From NCBI RefSeq assembly GCF_002019705.1, contig NZ_KV917377.1:1858565-1922564 (forward strand): a stretch of DNA of 64,000 bases, given 5' to 3'. The notes under the pieces were generated by a model. That model was not told the origin of the DNA, searched no databases, and saw nothing but the letters and a program-made list of their open reading frames with translations. Below, piece by piece: positions 8,203-18,601 of the stretch. Both the position numbers and the translations under genes were made by a program. The first letter of the stretch is position 1. Every line of letters starts with the position of its first letter. Source of the DNA: Shouchella patagoniensis (GTDB lineage Bacteria > Bacillota > Bacilli > Bacillales > Bacillaceae_D).

Positions 8203-9015
8203 TTAATACTTAAGCATGTTTTTTTTTGCATCTAGAAAATGAACCGGTTTAACCCACGGACGTTCATTCGACCAACTCACATCAATCGGTAACCCTAATG
8301 TATTGCTAAGGTTCTCCGAGGTCATTACTTCTTCTTTTTGACCACTTGCCAACACCTGTCCCTCTTTTAATAAGAGCACATTGTTAATCGCCGGTATAAT
8401 TTCTTCAGGATAATGAGTTACGTATAAGAGCGTAGGTGCATCTGCTTTCATTAGTAAACTCTCTATTTCTTCAAGTAGTTGTTCTCGGGCATATAAATCA
8501 AGACCGCTAGTTGCCTCGTCTAAAATAAGTAATTCTGGTCGATTTATAATTGCACGCGCTAAGAAAACTTTTTTTCGTTCCCCTTGTGATAATGTGGTTA
8601 ATGGTTGATACATCGTTGACTCTAAGCCAAAGGATTGAGCAAGTTCGATTGCTCTTTGCTCATCGGCCTTCGTTATTGATTCATGCACTCCAATTGATGC
8701 ATGCACACCACTGACAATTACATCCACACAAGGCAAATGTTCATACATTTGATACCGCTGATCTAAAGATGCGCTAACCCAACCAATCTTTTTGCGTAAT
8801 TCCTGCAAGTTGGTCCTCCCGAATTGATTATCTAATACAGAGATTCGACCTTTACTAGCCCATTCATACCCAGTTAGCAATTTAAGCAACGTTGTTTTTC
8901 CAGATCCATTTGCTCCTAAAACTGCCCAATGCTCTCCCTTTTTAACCTTCCAATTCACATTATTTACAATTGCTTTCCCTTCTCGATAAAAAGAAAGTTC
9001 TTCTATATGTATCAA
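8203..9015 (-). CDS. ylmA: ABC transporter ATP-binding protein, YlmA-like
   Basis: A single ATPase domain protein of 270 residues. Walker A is GANGSGKTT (about residues 34-42), the signature is LSQGERKK (about 143-150), Walker B is LLILDEATSGLD and the switch histidine is in YVTHYPEE. It resembles B. subtilis YlmA, a stand-alone ATPase of unknown substrate encoded beside the thiamine salvage gene ylmB in that species. Here ylmB is 13 kb away, beyond the secretion operon. The start is TTG 9015, preceded at good spacing by AAGGAG. No permease lies beside it. Confidence 0.8.
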   Translation of the reverse strand: MIHIEELSFYREGKAIVNNVNWKVKKGEHWAVLGANGSGKTTLLKLLTGYEWASKGRISVLDNQFGRTNLQELRKKIGWVSASLDQRYQMYEHLPCVDVIVSGVHASIGVHESITKADEQRAIELAQSFGLESTMYQPLTTLSQGERKKVFLARAIINRPELLILDEATSGLDLYAREQLLEEIESLLMKADAPTLLYVTHYPEEIIPAINNVLLLKEGQVLASGQKEEVMTSENLSNTLGLPIDVSWSNERPWVKPVHFLDAKKNMLKY

Positions 9016-9121
9016 ATTGTCAACTCCTTATCACATAACAAATTAAGCTATCACTAGATTATCATTTTCTTCAGATACATTCGACATCTATTACTCAATG
9101 ATAAAAGCACTTAAAATCTAC

Positions 9122-9152
9122 AAAAAGGCTGAGTATAAAACTCAGCCTTTTC
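9122..9152 (-). terminator. Terminator of the type VII secretion operon
   Basis: AAGGCTGAGT and ACTCAGCCTT enclose a 5-base loop; the minus strand continues with TTTTTG. It is nearly symmetrical, so it may also work on the plus strand. Confidence 0.75.
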
Positions 9153-9211
9153 AGTCACTCATTATACTACTCACTAGAGCGTTTAAATGAACAGGAGGCT
9201 CTTACTATATA

Positions 9212-9667
9212 CTACACCTCGTTCATTTTAGGGACGATTACTAGCAATAAGACACCAATAAGCGCAGCAGCAAACGCGGACATAATCCATGGTAGCCAAT
9301 TAGAAGCAGGCTCCTCTGCTGCTATATATCGTTTAACATCCATTTCTTCATTAAAGAGAGCCAGTTGCTCTGCTTCAGATTCTTTTTCAGTTTCCTGGGT
9401 CGTGCCCCCAACTGTAAATAAAGCCACCTGCAGACCTTCATATTCCTCTTCTTTTATTTGATCAAATGTAATATACCGTTGTTCTTCTGGAACATCAATG
9501 CTTTTGCGTTCTACTTCAGTCGAATATTTTCTTAAATCAAGCAGAACTTCCCTCTCTTTGTAAGTTCCAGGCTCTACACGATTCACTTCTTGTGCAGAGC
9601 TTGGGATTGTCTGCAGCACAAGGAAAAGGCATGTTCCAATCACTGCAATAACAAACTTACATTTCAT
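9212..9667 (-). CDS. essA: Type VII secretion protein EssA/YueC
   Basis: Last gene of the T7SSb operon. It is 151 residues from ATG 9667, which has AGGAGG at 6 bases; two earlier ATGs touch or lie before the ribosome site and overlap esaA further. The N-terminal signal segment (residues about 5-25) ends at a plausible SSA-QE cleavage or anchor site. A charged middle follows, then a single membrane helix near the end (WIMSAFAAALIGVLLLVIVP) and a short tail. The match to EssA is by size, position and topology rather than by motif. It overlaps esaA by 11 bases, indicating translational coupling. Confidence 0.75.
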   Translation of the reverse strand: MKCKFVIAVIGTCLFLVLQTIPSSAQEVNRVEPGTYKEREVLLDLRKYSTEVERKSIDVPEEQRYITFDQIKEEEYEGLQVALFTVGGTTQETEKESEAEQLALFNEEMDVKRYIAAEEPASNWLPWIMSAFAAALIGVLLLVIVPKMNEV

Positions 9668-12600
9668 ATTCATCCTCCTGTTTTTTCTTTCCATTTACAA
9701 CGAAATGCTGAATAAGTGGCACGGCGATTACTGCTAAAGCAAGCAGTAATAATGGAATGAAACCGGTCATAAAGGCATTTTGTGAACCTGCTTGTAACGA
9801 TATATATAACTCTGCCACGGGGTTACTTGATGAGAAATTCGGCATCGCCATATCAAGCAAAGGACTTGTATAAAAGAGGATAAGCGCTACACTTAACAGC
9901 CATCCTACCCATGGACCAGCCATAAAAGCTGTCCGGACTAAACCTGAAGATACGATAACAAGTAGCACAGTTATTATGGTCCATTCGATTGCTTGACTCC
10001 CACTTACTGTGTAAATCGTTAACCCATAAATGCTAATAACCAATCCAACAATAATGGACAAAATCCCAAATAATGCAAGATTAATAGAGATTGGAACGGA
10101 ACTATATTGATGAGTCAAAAACCCTATCAATAAACTAGTTAGCAATAATATGACCAATACGACAATTGGTGGAGTTGTCTGCTTCACAGGTCCTTCAGCT
10201 TGTTCACCACTAACTTGAACTGGGCTAGACAAATGATGATACACATAATCATTATGATGACCATCAGACAATGCATTCTCTAAAATGGTTTGAATATCTT
10301 GATAAACTACCTCTGTATTATCCACATTACTAGACCAACGATTATTTAAATCATCGGATTGTGCCTGGACAGATTCAATACTACCAAACATTTCATCTGT
10401 ACGGGTAATGACATCACCTTGTTGTTCCTCCAAGGTTTGCACGGAACTACCTAATTGTTGGATCTCACCTAACGAAGTCTGTTGATTTGAAACAACCATT
10501 TGACCATTTAAGTCCTCAACTGGAGGCTGGCCAACCTCGAGTGAATTCCAATCAGAACTTATACTTGATCCGATTGTTTCCACTGTTTCCGCAATCGCTA
10601 GCGATTGCTCACGAATAGCTTGTTGTTCCTCCGTTATTTCTTGTTCAAGTTCTGATAAAACAGACGTTGTATCTGCAAGAAACGCATTGAATTCTTTCTC
10701 TGCCGCTTCTCCAGTTTGTCCTGCTCCTTCGATATCCGATCGATTTTCCATGAATCCATTTATGCTAGCAATTGATCGATTGACTTGTTCTTGCACTTTC
10801 TCAACCTGATTATCACTTGCAATTAATCTACGAATCCTATTTTCGTTGATTTGACCATTCTGTGCAATTGTTAATTCGAACTTGGACAATTCTCCAAAGT
10901 AATTCATGAGTTGTCTAGAATCACTTACCACAATCGGTTCATTCGCTACAGTTGGTCTCCATCCTAGCTCATTAAACAGCTCATTTTCAGCATCAATGAT
11001 TGTCTGAACGAGGGACGGTGTTACTTCTCCAAGTTCTTCTTCAAGATCTTGTGTATATGCTTCTAATTCTTCCACATAAGCAAGTAAACGTTCAATGTAC
11101 TCGTTGCTATCATCAATTTCCGTTTCAATAAGGTCCATTGGTGACAATGGTTCTTCATCTTGAAGCTTCTCCAAAAGACTGATCGCTTCTTGCCAAATGA
11201 GTTGGAGTTCGGTAATAGAATTGGTTACAAGCTGAACCTGAAATGGCGGAAAAAATGCCAAATCATCAATAGAGTCTGCCTGTTCCTCGTTTTCATTACT
11301 CTCTTCTCCTTCTTCAGGTGTAGGTTCCTCCTCGGGTTCATCGACTGATGGTTCTTCAGGTTCTAGTTCTGATTCCCCTTCGTCACCATCCCCTGGATTC
11401 CCATTCCCATTATCAGGAGGTGAGGTTTCACTCTCTTCAGGATCTGGCGTTTCTCCTGGAGGGGTCACCTCTGGTTCATCACCTGGCGGCTCGTCTCCCC
11501 CTTCATTATCGTTCTCATCTTCAGGTTGATTATCTGGATTTAACTCATAGACCAAATTTCTAATTTGTCCAAGAGTGCTTTTTACTTCTGCTAATAGCTG
11601 TTCTCCATCAACTGATTCCCATTCTTCTTCAATGGGTTCTGGTCGAGGATTTTCTGGATTGTCTGGTCCGTCCTCTTCTTCAGTTAAGCTCCATCGAGCT
11701 TCTTTAAGGTCTTTTAGTTGTTTATTAAATTGTTTATCTTGTTCTTCTGTTGCATAAAGTCCAATTAAATCTGCTTGCGCTTCAGGTAACCCATTAATGG
11801 CTTCATTCGAACGAGCATAATGTTGTTCCATCTCTTGATTAAATTGGTCCATCACATTTCCAAACATGTAAGCACTAATGGCCCAACCTTGAAACAACGA
11901 CTCTACTTCTGAACCATCATTCACCAACTCTGGTGCAAACGGTGTTTGAAGCTCTTGGATTGTACTTGTGCCTTCTTGCAAAGCAGATTGGTACGCTAAT
12001 TGAGCCTCATTCATCAACAATTCATTCTCACTATGGGCCGTAAGCATTAGCTCCGTTTGTTCATCTTGGTACGTCATGTACATATTAATCGCTTCAGATA
12101 AGACCTCAAAATTCTCTTGTGCTTCTTCAAGAGTCTGTGCTGATCGCTCTGCAGAATCTGTTGCCTCAGAAGAGTTCGCAAATAAATTACTTAGTCGTTC
12201 ACGCTGCTGTTCAATCTCACCAGCAAGCTGTTCTGAGCTCGGTGCATAGAAATCATACATCTCAACCAGGAAATCTTCTTCCTTTTGCAATACTTCTTGA
12301 AAATTATCACGAACTCTATCTACTTCTTCAGAAACATAGCGCCAATATTGTGTACTAATTTGTTGGTTCATTTTTAGCTGTGCACTCTCAAGTTCTTTTT
12401 GCACTCGCTCTTGATTCTCAGCATTTAGATTGTTATAAATCTCATACTGAACTGCCGCTCGATTAGGGATCATGTCCTGAAATGACATTACGTTTTCTGA
12501 AAAGGATGATTCAATATACACAATTGCATCGTAATCTCGTCGCTCCAGACCAGCCTGAGCAGCAGATCGACTTGTTACATCCCAATCGTATTCTGAATCA

Positions 12601-12812
12601 TTTTGCAAGGTCAATACAATATCTTGACCTAAAAGAAGCGATTCATTTTCTTCATATTGATACCCATTGTCTTCATTAACAATAGCCAACTTGCCAGAAG
12701 CTTGCTTTTCTTCCCGCATTGGTTCTTGACCAATGTATTCATAAAAAAGAACAGGCACTGCTAGAATTAAAACAACAAGCAAAACTAATTTGACCGTGTG
12801 TCTTTTTTCCAT
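9657..12812 (-). CDS. esaA: Type VII secretion protein EsaA/YueB, with acidic Pro-rich insert
   Basis: 1051 residues. It has one N-terminal membrane helix (about 8-25), a large extracellular region of over 800 residues with long coiled-coil stretches, and about five to six membrane helices from about 880 to 1040. This is the EsaA/YueB layout; B. subtilis YueB forms cell-surface fibres and is the phage SPP1 receptor. Residues about 375-517 are a low-complexity acidic, proline-rich insert (many PE, DEP, EEP steps, few basic residues), unlike the coiled-coil parts around it. It starts 20 bases after essC in the same operon. It is probably a pore or surface component of the secretion machine. Confidence 0.88.
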   Translation of the reverse strand: MEKRHTVKLVLLVVLILAVPVLFYEYIGQEPMREEKQASGKLAIVNEDNGYQYEENESLLLGQDIVLTLQNDSEYDWDVTSRSAAQAGLERRDYDAIVYIESSFSENVMSFQDMIPNRAAVQYEIYNNLNAENQERVQKELESAQLKMNQQISTQYWRYVSEEVDRVRDNFQEVLQKEEDFLVEMYDFYAPSSEQLAGEIEQQRERLSNLFANSSEATDSAERSAQTLEEAQENFEVLSEAINMYMTYQDEQTELMLTAHSENELLMNEAQLAYQSALQEGTSTIQELQTPFAPELVNDGSEVESLFQGWAISAYMFGNVMDQFNQEMEQHYARSNEAINGLPEAQADLIGLYATEEQDKQFNKQLKDLKEARWSLTEEEDGPDNPENPRPEPIEEEWESVDGEQLLAEVKSTLGQIRNLVYELNPDNQPEDENDNEGGDEPPGDEPEVTPPGETPDPEESETSPPDNGNGNPGDGDEGESELEPEEPSVDEPEEEPTPEEGEESNENEEQADSIDDLAFFPPFQVQLVTNSITELQLIWQEAISLLEKLQDEEPLSPMDLIETEIDDSNEYIERLLAYVEELEAYTQDLEEELGEVTPSLVQTIIDAENELFNELGWRPTVANEPIVVSDSRQLMNYFGELSKFELTIAQNGQINENRIRRLIASDNQVEKVQEQVNRSIASINGFMENRSDIEGAGQTGEAAEKEFNAFLADTTSVLSELEQEITEEQQAIREQSLAIAETVETIGSSISSDWNSLEVGQPPVEDLNGQMVVSNQQTSLGEIQQLGSSVQTLEEQQGDVITRTDEMFGSIESVQAQSDDLNNRWSSNVDNTEVVYQDIQTILENALSDGHHNDYVYHHLSSPVQVSGEQAEGPVKQTTPPIVVLVILLLTSLLIGFLTHQYSSVPISINLALFGILSIIVGLVISIYGLTIYTVSGSQAIEWTIITVLLVIVSSGLVRTAFMAGPWVGWLLSVALILFYTSPLLDMAMPNFSSSNPVAELYISLQAGSQNAFMTGFIPLLLLALAVIAVPLIQHFVVNGKKKQEDEYEM

Positions 12813-12832
12813 CTGTCATCACCTCAATTGTC

Positions 12833-15800
12833 CTAGGCAGGAGCCTCTGGTATTCTTATTTTTGTCTCTATTCCATTTACAACATAGTAGCCAAATCCTG
12901 GCTTAATTTCTTCTTCATTCCGCGTGAATGTAAGATTAGTAAGTGTTTGCTCTCCTTTTTTCATGACAAAAATGTAATGACGTACAAGCTTTAATTCTGC
13001 CGTTAATGGATCAAACCCTTTTGTGAAATCTGTCGCATTACCTGCTACCACAGCTTTAAACCCTAAATGGGATGTATTTTTAATAAGTTTAGCTAATGCA
13101 TCTTGCAGCGAAGCATCAATTGTTTGTTGAAAACGAGCCAAACTATCTACAAACAATAGTAGCGGTTTAAAAGAAGGTAAAGCATCACCGCGATTTAACG
13201 CGTCCATGTATTCAGTCTCTCTCTCTTTCATTTTTGCTTCGACAGACCCAATCCATTCTTTAATCTGTTCTTTCTGATCAATATAACGAATCTGTTCATG
13301 TCCAGCATAACTAGACATTTTGCGATCCATTCCATCAAATAAACCAATTTCATCTACTTCACGCTGTAGATAATAGGTCAGCAATACTTTCCCAACATTC
13401 GATTTTCCTTTTCTAGGCTGTCCAACAATAAGCAAATGCGGTTCAGCAGCTGTTTGTAAAAATACTGGTTTCACCGTATCTTCATCAAGTGCAAACGGAA
13501 TATCGCCTCTCGTATCATCCACCCGTTTTTCAAACGCACTAAAAGGCAGTTGCGTCGGCAACATCGCAATTGGTTCTGGCAACAAATAACCTTCAAATTG
13601 TTGCTTTAAACGTGCTATTAATTCTTTTGCAGTAGCCATCATTTCTTGTTCATTCACTCCGGAAGCAGGTAAGTACATTTGCGAGAAATAAAGAGATTCT
13701 TTTGAGATAATAACGCGTCCTGGAATCGGCTCAATCTCATACTTACTCCGACCTATTATCGAATAAACCTCACCTTTATCAATCAAATAGTGAATGATTT
13801 TTGTTTTAAGATTATTCATTAATGGTTGTCGCAATGAATTGACCCTAGATGCTGCTATAACCGTATAAATGCCAAGCGATTGTCCATCTCGTGACACTTG
13901 GGTGATAACTGATTCTAGGTGTTCAAATTCTTCCTTCACTAAATCAAAATTATCTATAAATAAAAAGATAAACGGTAACGGCTTATCACTTACCTCGTTG
14001 TACATAGTAAGATTACTTACTTCGTTCACCAGAAATAGCTCGCGACGCTCATTAATTGTTGCTTTAAGTAAAGCAATCACTTTTTCGATTTTGCGCTTTT
14101 CATCAATTTTTAAATAGTCAGCAGTGTGTGGTAATTGCTTGTAAGGCAAGAGTGATCCATTACCAAAATCAAACAAATAATAATGGAGCTCTTCCGGAGA
14201 AAATACCTGAGCGAATTGCAAGATCATTGATATTAAAGTCGTTGATTTTCCATAACCACCGGAACCTAATACAGCCACATTGCCATCTTTAATCCAATCA
14301 TAGGTAATATCAAACTGGCTTTGCTTCTCTGGTTCGTCTGCTAGAGCAATCGTGAAAGACTTCTTCAATCCCTTGTTTTCCTTCGGTTGGATCCAAGCAC
14401 CGAGTGGTTCAAGCCAAGGGCTTGATGCTTTTTGAATAGCTAATCTCTCAGTTGTCTCCACAATCTCTTCTACCACTGCTTCCATTTCTGTTTTGCTTTT
14501 TTGTTTTTTTCTAGGAGCTACTTGCACATTCGAAACCGGAACAAGACCAGCATCAGTTACAAGTGCAACATCTTCTTCCCCTTCATGTGTTTCTCGTAAA
14601 TACGGCGCACCACTCCAGGCAGATTGGAACATTTCATACAGCTCATTGTTTCCTACTTGTAAGTAGCCTCTACCCGTAACGGTTAAATTAGCAGCGTCTG
14701 TATTTTTTAAAATTTCTTTGGAATCTTGACCATCTTGCACTTTTAAGGCAACGCGGAATCTAGCATTACTCCATATTTGGTTATCGATAATTCCTCCTGG
14801 CTTTTGTGTGGCTAAAATAAGATGTACGCCTAAACTACGCCCGATTCTTGCAGCACTGACGAGTTCTTTTATAAATTCAGGCTCCTCGTTTTTTAATTCG
14901 GCAAATTCATCCGAAATGATAAACAAATGAGGCATCGGCTCGAGCACTTTTTTTTGTTTATATAAGTCCATATAGTTGTCAATGTGATTAACCTTTGTCT
15001 CATCAAAGAGGCGCTGCCGTTTTCTTAATTCACTTTTTATTGAAGCCAGTGCCCTCATACTGAAGTTCTTACTTTCGTTTATGTTCGTAATTGTCCCTAA
15101 CAGATGTGGAATGTTTTTAAATGGCTGGGCCATGCCTCCACCTTTGTAATCAATCAACAGAAACGCAACTTCATGAGGATGATAATGGACAGCCAACGAT
15201 AAAATGTACGTTTGTAAAAATTCACTTTTACCAGAACCCGTTGTTCCTGCCAATAATCCATGTGGCCCGTGGGCTTTTTCATGAACATTTAATTCAAGTA
15301 AATCATCCTTTGCTTTAAATCCAACCGGAACCGCTAATGACTCCGCACTATTACTTGTTTTCCATCGCTGTCCAATTTCAAGCTCCTTCGTCTGCCGTAC
15401 ATCAAACAGCTCTAAAAACGAAACCATATCAGGAATTGAACGGCTCATACCTCTCAAGTGATTTAAAGATGCTAACGTGCGCGCAAACGATTCATTTGTT
15501 TCATCTTGGTGTTCATCAAAAACAAAACGTTTGTGTTCGGCTTTACGATCACGTATAACGATTTCTCCCTCTTTCTTATTAATCGCTTTAACGATTGTAT
15601 GGACATACTCAGTTATATTCTCTTGTGCATCTGTTATAAAAACAACTGAAAAACCTAGGTTTTTATTAGGCCCCTCTAAATACTCCATAATTCCATGATC
15701 GCTAATAAGTCCTCGATCCGCTATGAGAAAAACAAAGTGTGGCCCAAATCTCCTTTTCCCATCTTGCTCCAAATCCCGTTCACGAATCATCTCATAAATA

Positions 15801-17248
15801 GACGTCAGTAATTGGTCACGCGTACGCTCATTATAAATGAACCCTTTTGCATACATATGGGGCAATTGAAAATGAGGCAACCACTTCATCCACTCCCAGC
15901 TCGTATATTGGTCTTCACCAAAAACTGCGACGAAGCGCAAATCATGGTAGCTGTGAAAAAACGCAAGTTGCCCGACCATCTGTGCCACTTCACGTTGCAC
16001 CGTTTTCAACTGTCCGATATAACCAATCGAGCCGCTGGCTAAATTCAAACTTAATGGTGCATGATCAACTTTCGAATAGTAGTCTTTCAGTTTTTCCCCT
16101 TCTTCTAATAACTCATCACGATCACGGTTTGCTAAATCTCCGCCAGGATCAGCAACTTTAAAACTTATCGGTATAGAGGATCTCCCTACACGTACGGCCA
16201 TAAAATCTTCATCATTTATCGTTTTTTCCCAAATTCGACCACTTAAGTTAGATACCATGTATTTACTCGTTTCAAATGAAGGAAAATGATAGTCCAATAC
16301 ATGGCGCTGCTTTTCTACAAGTTCTTGTAGTTCTTCTCGTTTCTCCTTTAAGTATCTTGTATAGACACGTTGGCGCTTTTCCTCTTTTCGTTTACGCGTT
16401 TTTCGATCACGAAAATAGTTAACGGTTGAAGTAATAAGTGTTACCATAAACATCGTTACCGATATAATAATGAAGATTCCTCTTGGAATTAATAGTGCAA
16501 CAATCCCCATCACAATTAACATAACTAGTGGGGGCAAGATAATCAGCCATAATGCTCGAGGGTTTTCATCCGCTTCTTGACCTGGAATGGAAAAAGTCAC
16601 TCGATCGCTTGGCTCTTCGTATATAATTCTAGGCGTCCGGCGGTAATCAGGATAATTTTTTTTTCTTTCCGAAGTCGGCACCTTTATTTCATGCAAATGT
16701 GTTTCTAGTTGTTCGGTAGATTCAATCACTAATAGATCATCTTCTTGAATGGAAAATGAACACAAACCAATTAACAATAGATCGCCGTTGCTTAATTCAT
16801 CTGAGGCCGCTATCGTACGCCCATTCACATAGGTCGTGCCACTTTTAGGATGAACAATCCACTTACCGTTTTTTCTTTGAATGGTACAAGTTCCTGGAGA
16901 GTATTTATGTGGCACCTTAATATCTGCACCATCTTCATTAGAGATAGTGAATTGTATTTGATCACCTATATAATACGTTCTAGCGCTCCTCTCCTCATTT
17001 GTAAATAAAAACATGACAGAGCGCTTGTTTTCCTCATAAGTAAAGGTTTGCCCTGATCCAATTTCCCGCACCATACCTTCTGTTTCGATTTGGCATAATT
17101 CGTTATCTTCATTTATTTTAAGACGGTGTTCAGTTTGCAGCACAGGTACTAGTACATCTGCATTTTCTGAATTCCCAACCGAACGCTCATTTTGACTAAG
17201 TTCTAATTGTTGAATGTAAGTATCATACATGATCCAGACATTGTTCAT
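12833..17248 (-). CDS. essC: Type VII secretion ATPase EssC (FtsK/SpoIIIE family)
   Basis: Motor of the T7SSb machine, 1471 residues. Two FHA-like domains occupy about residues 1-190, and two membrane helices lie at about 232-280. Three FtsK-type ATPase domains follow, with P-loops at about residue 673 (GTTGSGKSEF), 998 (GSGGYGKSTT) and 1281 (GQPRKGKSN). The first has a full Walker B region (FLLIDYKGGGM) and is the best preserved. The second keeps a P-loop lysine; the third has a less standard loop, as is usual in this family. The family recognises and pushes WXG100 and LXG substrates. It lies between essB and esaA. It is a single fused protein, where B. subtilis was once annotated as yukA plus yukB. 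Confidence 0.95.
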   Translation of the reverse strand: MNNVWIMYDTYIQQLELSQNERSVGNSENADVLVPVLQTEHRLKINEDNELCQIETEGMVREIGSGQTFTYEENKRSVMFLFTNEERSARTYYIGDQIQFTISNEDGADIKVPHKYSPGTCTIQRKNGKWIVHPKSGTTYVNGRTIAASDELSNGDLLLIGLCSFSIQEDDLLVIESTEQLETHLHEIKVPTSERKKNYPDYRRTPRIIYEEPSDRVTFSIPGQEADENPRALWLIILPPLVMLIVMGIVALLIPRGIFIIISVTMFMVTLITSTVNYFRDRKTRKRKEEKRQRVYTRYLKEKREELQELVEKQRHVLDYHFPSFETSKYMVSNLSGRIWEKTINDEDFMAVRVGRSSIPISFKVADPGGDLANRDRDELLEEGEKLKDYYSKVDHAPLSLNLASGSIGYIGQLKTVQREVAQMVGQLAFFHSYHDLRFVAVFGEDQYTSWEWMKWLPHFQLPHMYAKGFIYNERTRDQLLTSIYEMIRERDLEQDGKRRFGPHFVFLIADRGLISDHGIMEYLEGPNKNLGFSVVFITDAQENITEYVHTIVKAINKKEGEIVIRDRKAEHKRFVFDEHQDETNESFARTLASLNHLRGMSRSIPDMVSFLELFDVRQTKELEIGQRWKTSNSAESLAVPVGFKAKDDLLELNVHEKAHGPHGLLAGTTGSGKSEFLQTYILSLAVHYHPHEVAFLLIDYKGGGMAQPFKNIPHLLGTITNINESKNFSMRALASIKSELRKRQRLFDETKVNHIDNYMDLYKQKKVLEPMPHLFIISDEFAELKNEEPEFIKELVSAARIGRSLGVHLILATQKPGGIIDNQIWSNARFRVALKVQDGQDSKEILKNTDAANLTVTGRGYLQVGNNELYEMFQSAWSGAPYLRETHEGEEDVALVTDAGLVPVSNVQVAPRKKQKSKTEMEAVVEEIVETTERLAIQKASSPWLEPLGAWIQPKENKGLKKSFTIALADEPEKQSQFDITYDWIKDGNVAVLGSGGYGKSTTLISMILQFAQVFSPEELHYYLFDFGNGSLLPYKQLPHTADYLKIDEKRKIEKVIALLKATINERRELFLVNEVSNLTMYNEVSDKPLPFIFLFIDNFDLVKEEFEHLESVITQVSRDGQSLGIYTVIAASRVNSLRQPLMNNLKTKIIHYLIDKGEVYSIIGRSKYEIEPIPGRVIISKESLYFSQMYLPASGVNEQEMMATAKELIARLKQQFEGYLLPEPIAMLPTQLPFSAFEKRVDDTRGDIPFALDEDTVKPVFLQTAAEPHLLIVGQPRKGKSNVGKVLLTYYLQREVDEIGLFDGMDRKMSSYAGHEQIRYIDQKEQIKEWIGSVEAKMKERETEYMDALNRGDALPSFKPLLLFVDSLARFQQTIDASLQDALAKLIKNTSHLGFKAVVAGNATDFTKGFDPLTAELKLVRHYIFVMKKGEQTLTNLTFTRNEEEIKPGFGYYVVNGIETKIRIPEAPA

Positions 17249-17266
17249 TGCTGCACCCCACTTAGC

Positions 17267-18574
17267 CTACTCGTTATCGTCTTCATCATCATTGTTTTCT
17301 TCTTCCTCATTATCATCTGTAGAAGATTCATCCTGGTCTTGACCATCAGTATCCTCTGAACTTTCATCGCTTAAATCATTTGGCTGTGAAGCTGCTTCCT
17401 CTGAATCTTGTTCCCCTTCTTCCAATGCTTCCATATAATCATCAATCACTCTTTCAATCTCAGATAACAAAGCATCACGGTCTTCACTTGAAAGATCTGT
17501 ATCTTCTCGTACTTCCTCACGCCATTTTAAATTGGCATATACGATGAGATGGTCATCTTGCAAGTTCTTGGCGATATCATTCGCTTCTTCATTATCGCCT
17601 CGTCCAATAGCAATCCAATAGTAAAAGTATGGTTCTGCCGACTGTAGCGTCAACGTATTTTGAACATTCGCCGCTTGTTCCATATTTAAGTTTTCATTTG
17701 CAACATAAGATTGAGCAAGTTGATAGTTAACCACTCGGGGCATTTGTTCTGGATTATAAGGTTCTAATTCAGAAATCACTTGGCTCGAATTTGTATTTAA
17801 AAAAGCTTCATTACTAGAAATAAACGCTTCGTACCGAGGTTGCAGAAAAAATAGCGCATACACGATGTATACACAGGTAGGAACAAGTAAAAATAGTATT
17901 ACAAAAAAACTCGTTTTATAGATGGTCCACTTCTTTTTTGGAAGCGCATACGATTGACTATCTTTCTCCTCTTCTGCTTTAATCCATAATTCGATCTTTT
18001 CCAGCAAACCGTCTAGCGTTTCAGATTCCATTAAATCCTTCGCGAGAGGAGAGAGCTTCATCGTATCAGTAAAATTCATGTACTCGGAAAAACGGTGCTC
18101 TCCATCCAGGAGCACTGCAAGCGTTGTTTGCAGCTCTAAAAATACCTTATCTTCATTTCGTTCATAAGGAGGCAAGCTTTCCTTAACACCATAATATATA
18201 AACGAAACAAGTAAACTATCATTTACAAGCAGGTTTTCCGGGCACACAATTAAATTGAGTCTTTTTGTTTGATGTTGTTTCACTAGTGAGATTAACGAGT
18301 GAGCAATCGTCAACTTGGCAAATTGTGACTTTCTGCGGAATTGGCTAAATGGCACCATCCGCATCTTGGGTGTTGCACTTATAATGAGCTCGTCTTCTTT
18401 TTCCTCAATAACTCTATCAATCAGTTTATCTTTTTCTTTTAGAAATTCGATTTCCAATGAATCGGATAACTTTACTTCAGCTGTTTGAAATGTTAGCTTA
18501 TATGTGTCCGATCCAGAGTCTTTTGTAAACTCAGCACCGGTTTTCTGTTCTAAGTAAAATGCCTTTTGTTCCAT
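17267..18574 (-). CDS. essB: Type VII secretion protein EssB/YukC
   Basis: 435 residues. The cytosolic N-terminal part (about 1-215) corresponds to the pseudokinase-like fold of the family. One membrane helix follows (about 219-242, FFVILFLLVPTCVYIVYALFF), then an extracellular helical domain (about 245-385). The protein ends in a tail of about 50 residues made almost only of D, E, S, N and Q. EssB/YukC is an essential membrane subunit that contacts EssC. The gene follows yukD after 27 bases and precedes essC by 18. Confidence 0.9.
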   Translation of the reverse strand: MEQKAFYLEQKTGAEFTKDSGSDTYKLTFQTAEVKLSDSLEIEFLKEKDKLIDRVIEEKEDELIISATPKMRMVPFSQFRRKSQFAKLTIAHSLISLVKQHQTKRLNLIVCPENLLVNDSLLVSFIYYGVKESLPPYERNEDKVFLELQTTLAVLLDGEHRFSEYMNFTDTMKLSPLAKDLMESETLDGLLEKIELWIKAEEEKDSQSYALPKKKWTIYKTSFFVILFLLVPTCVYIVYALFFLQPRYEAFISSNEAFLNTNSSQVISELEPYNPEQMPRVVNYQLAQSYVANENLNMEQAANVQNTLTLQSAEPYFYYWIAIGRGDNEEANDIAKNLQDDHLIVYANLKWREEVREDTDLSSEDRDALLSEIERVIDDYMEALEEGEQDSEEAASQPNDLSDESSEDTDGQDQDESSTDDNEEEENNDDEDDNE

Positions 18575-18601
18575 CCCGTCTCCGACCCCTTCAAGAAATG
18601 C

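Noticed and set aside
11348-11563. Plus-strand open frames opposite the EsaA low-complexity insert
   Set aside because: They arise from the repetitive GAA/CCA-rich codons of the insert read backwards.
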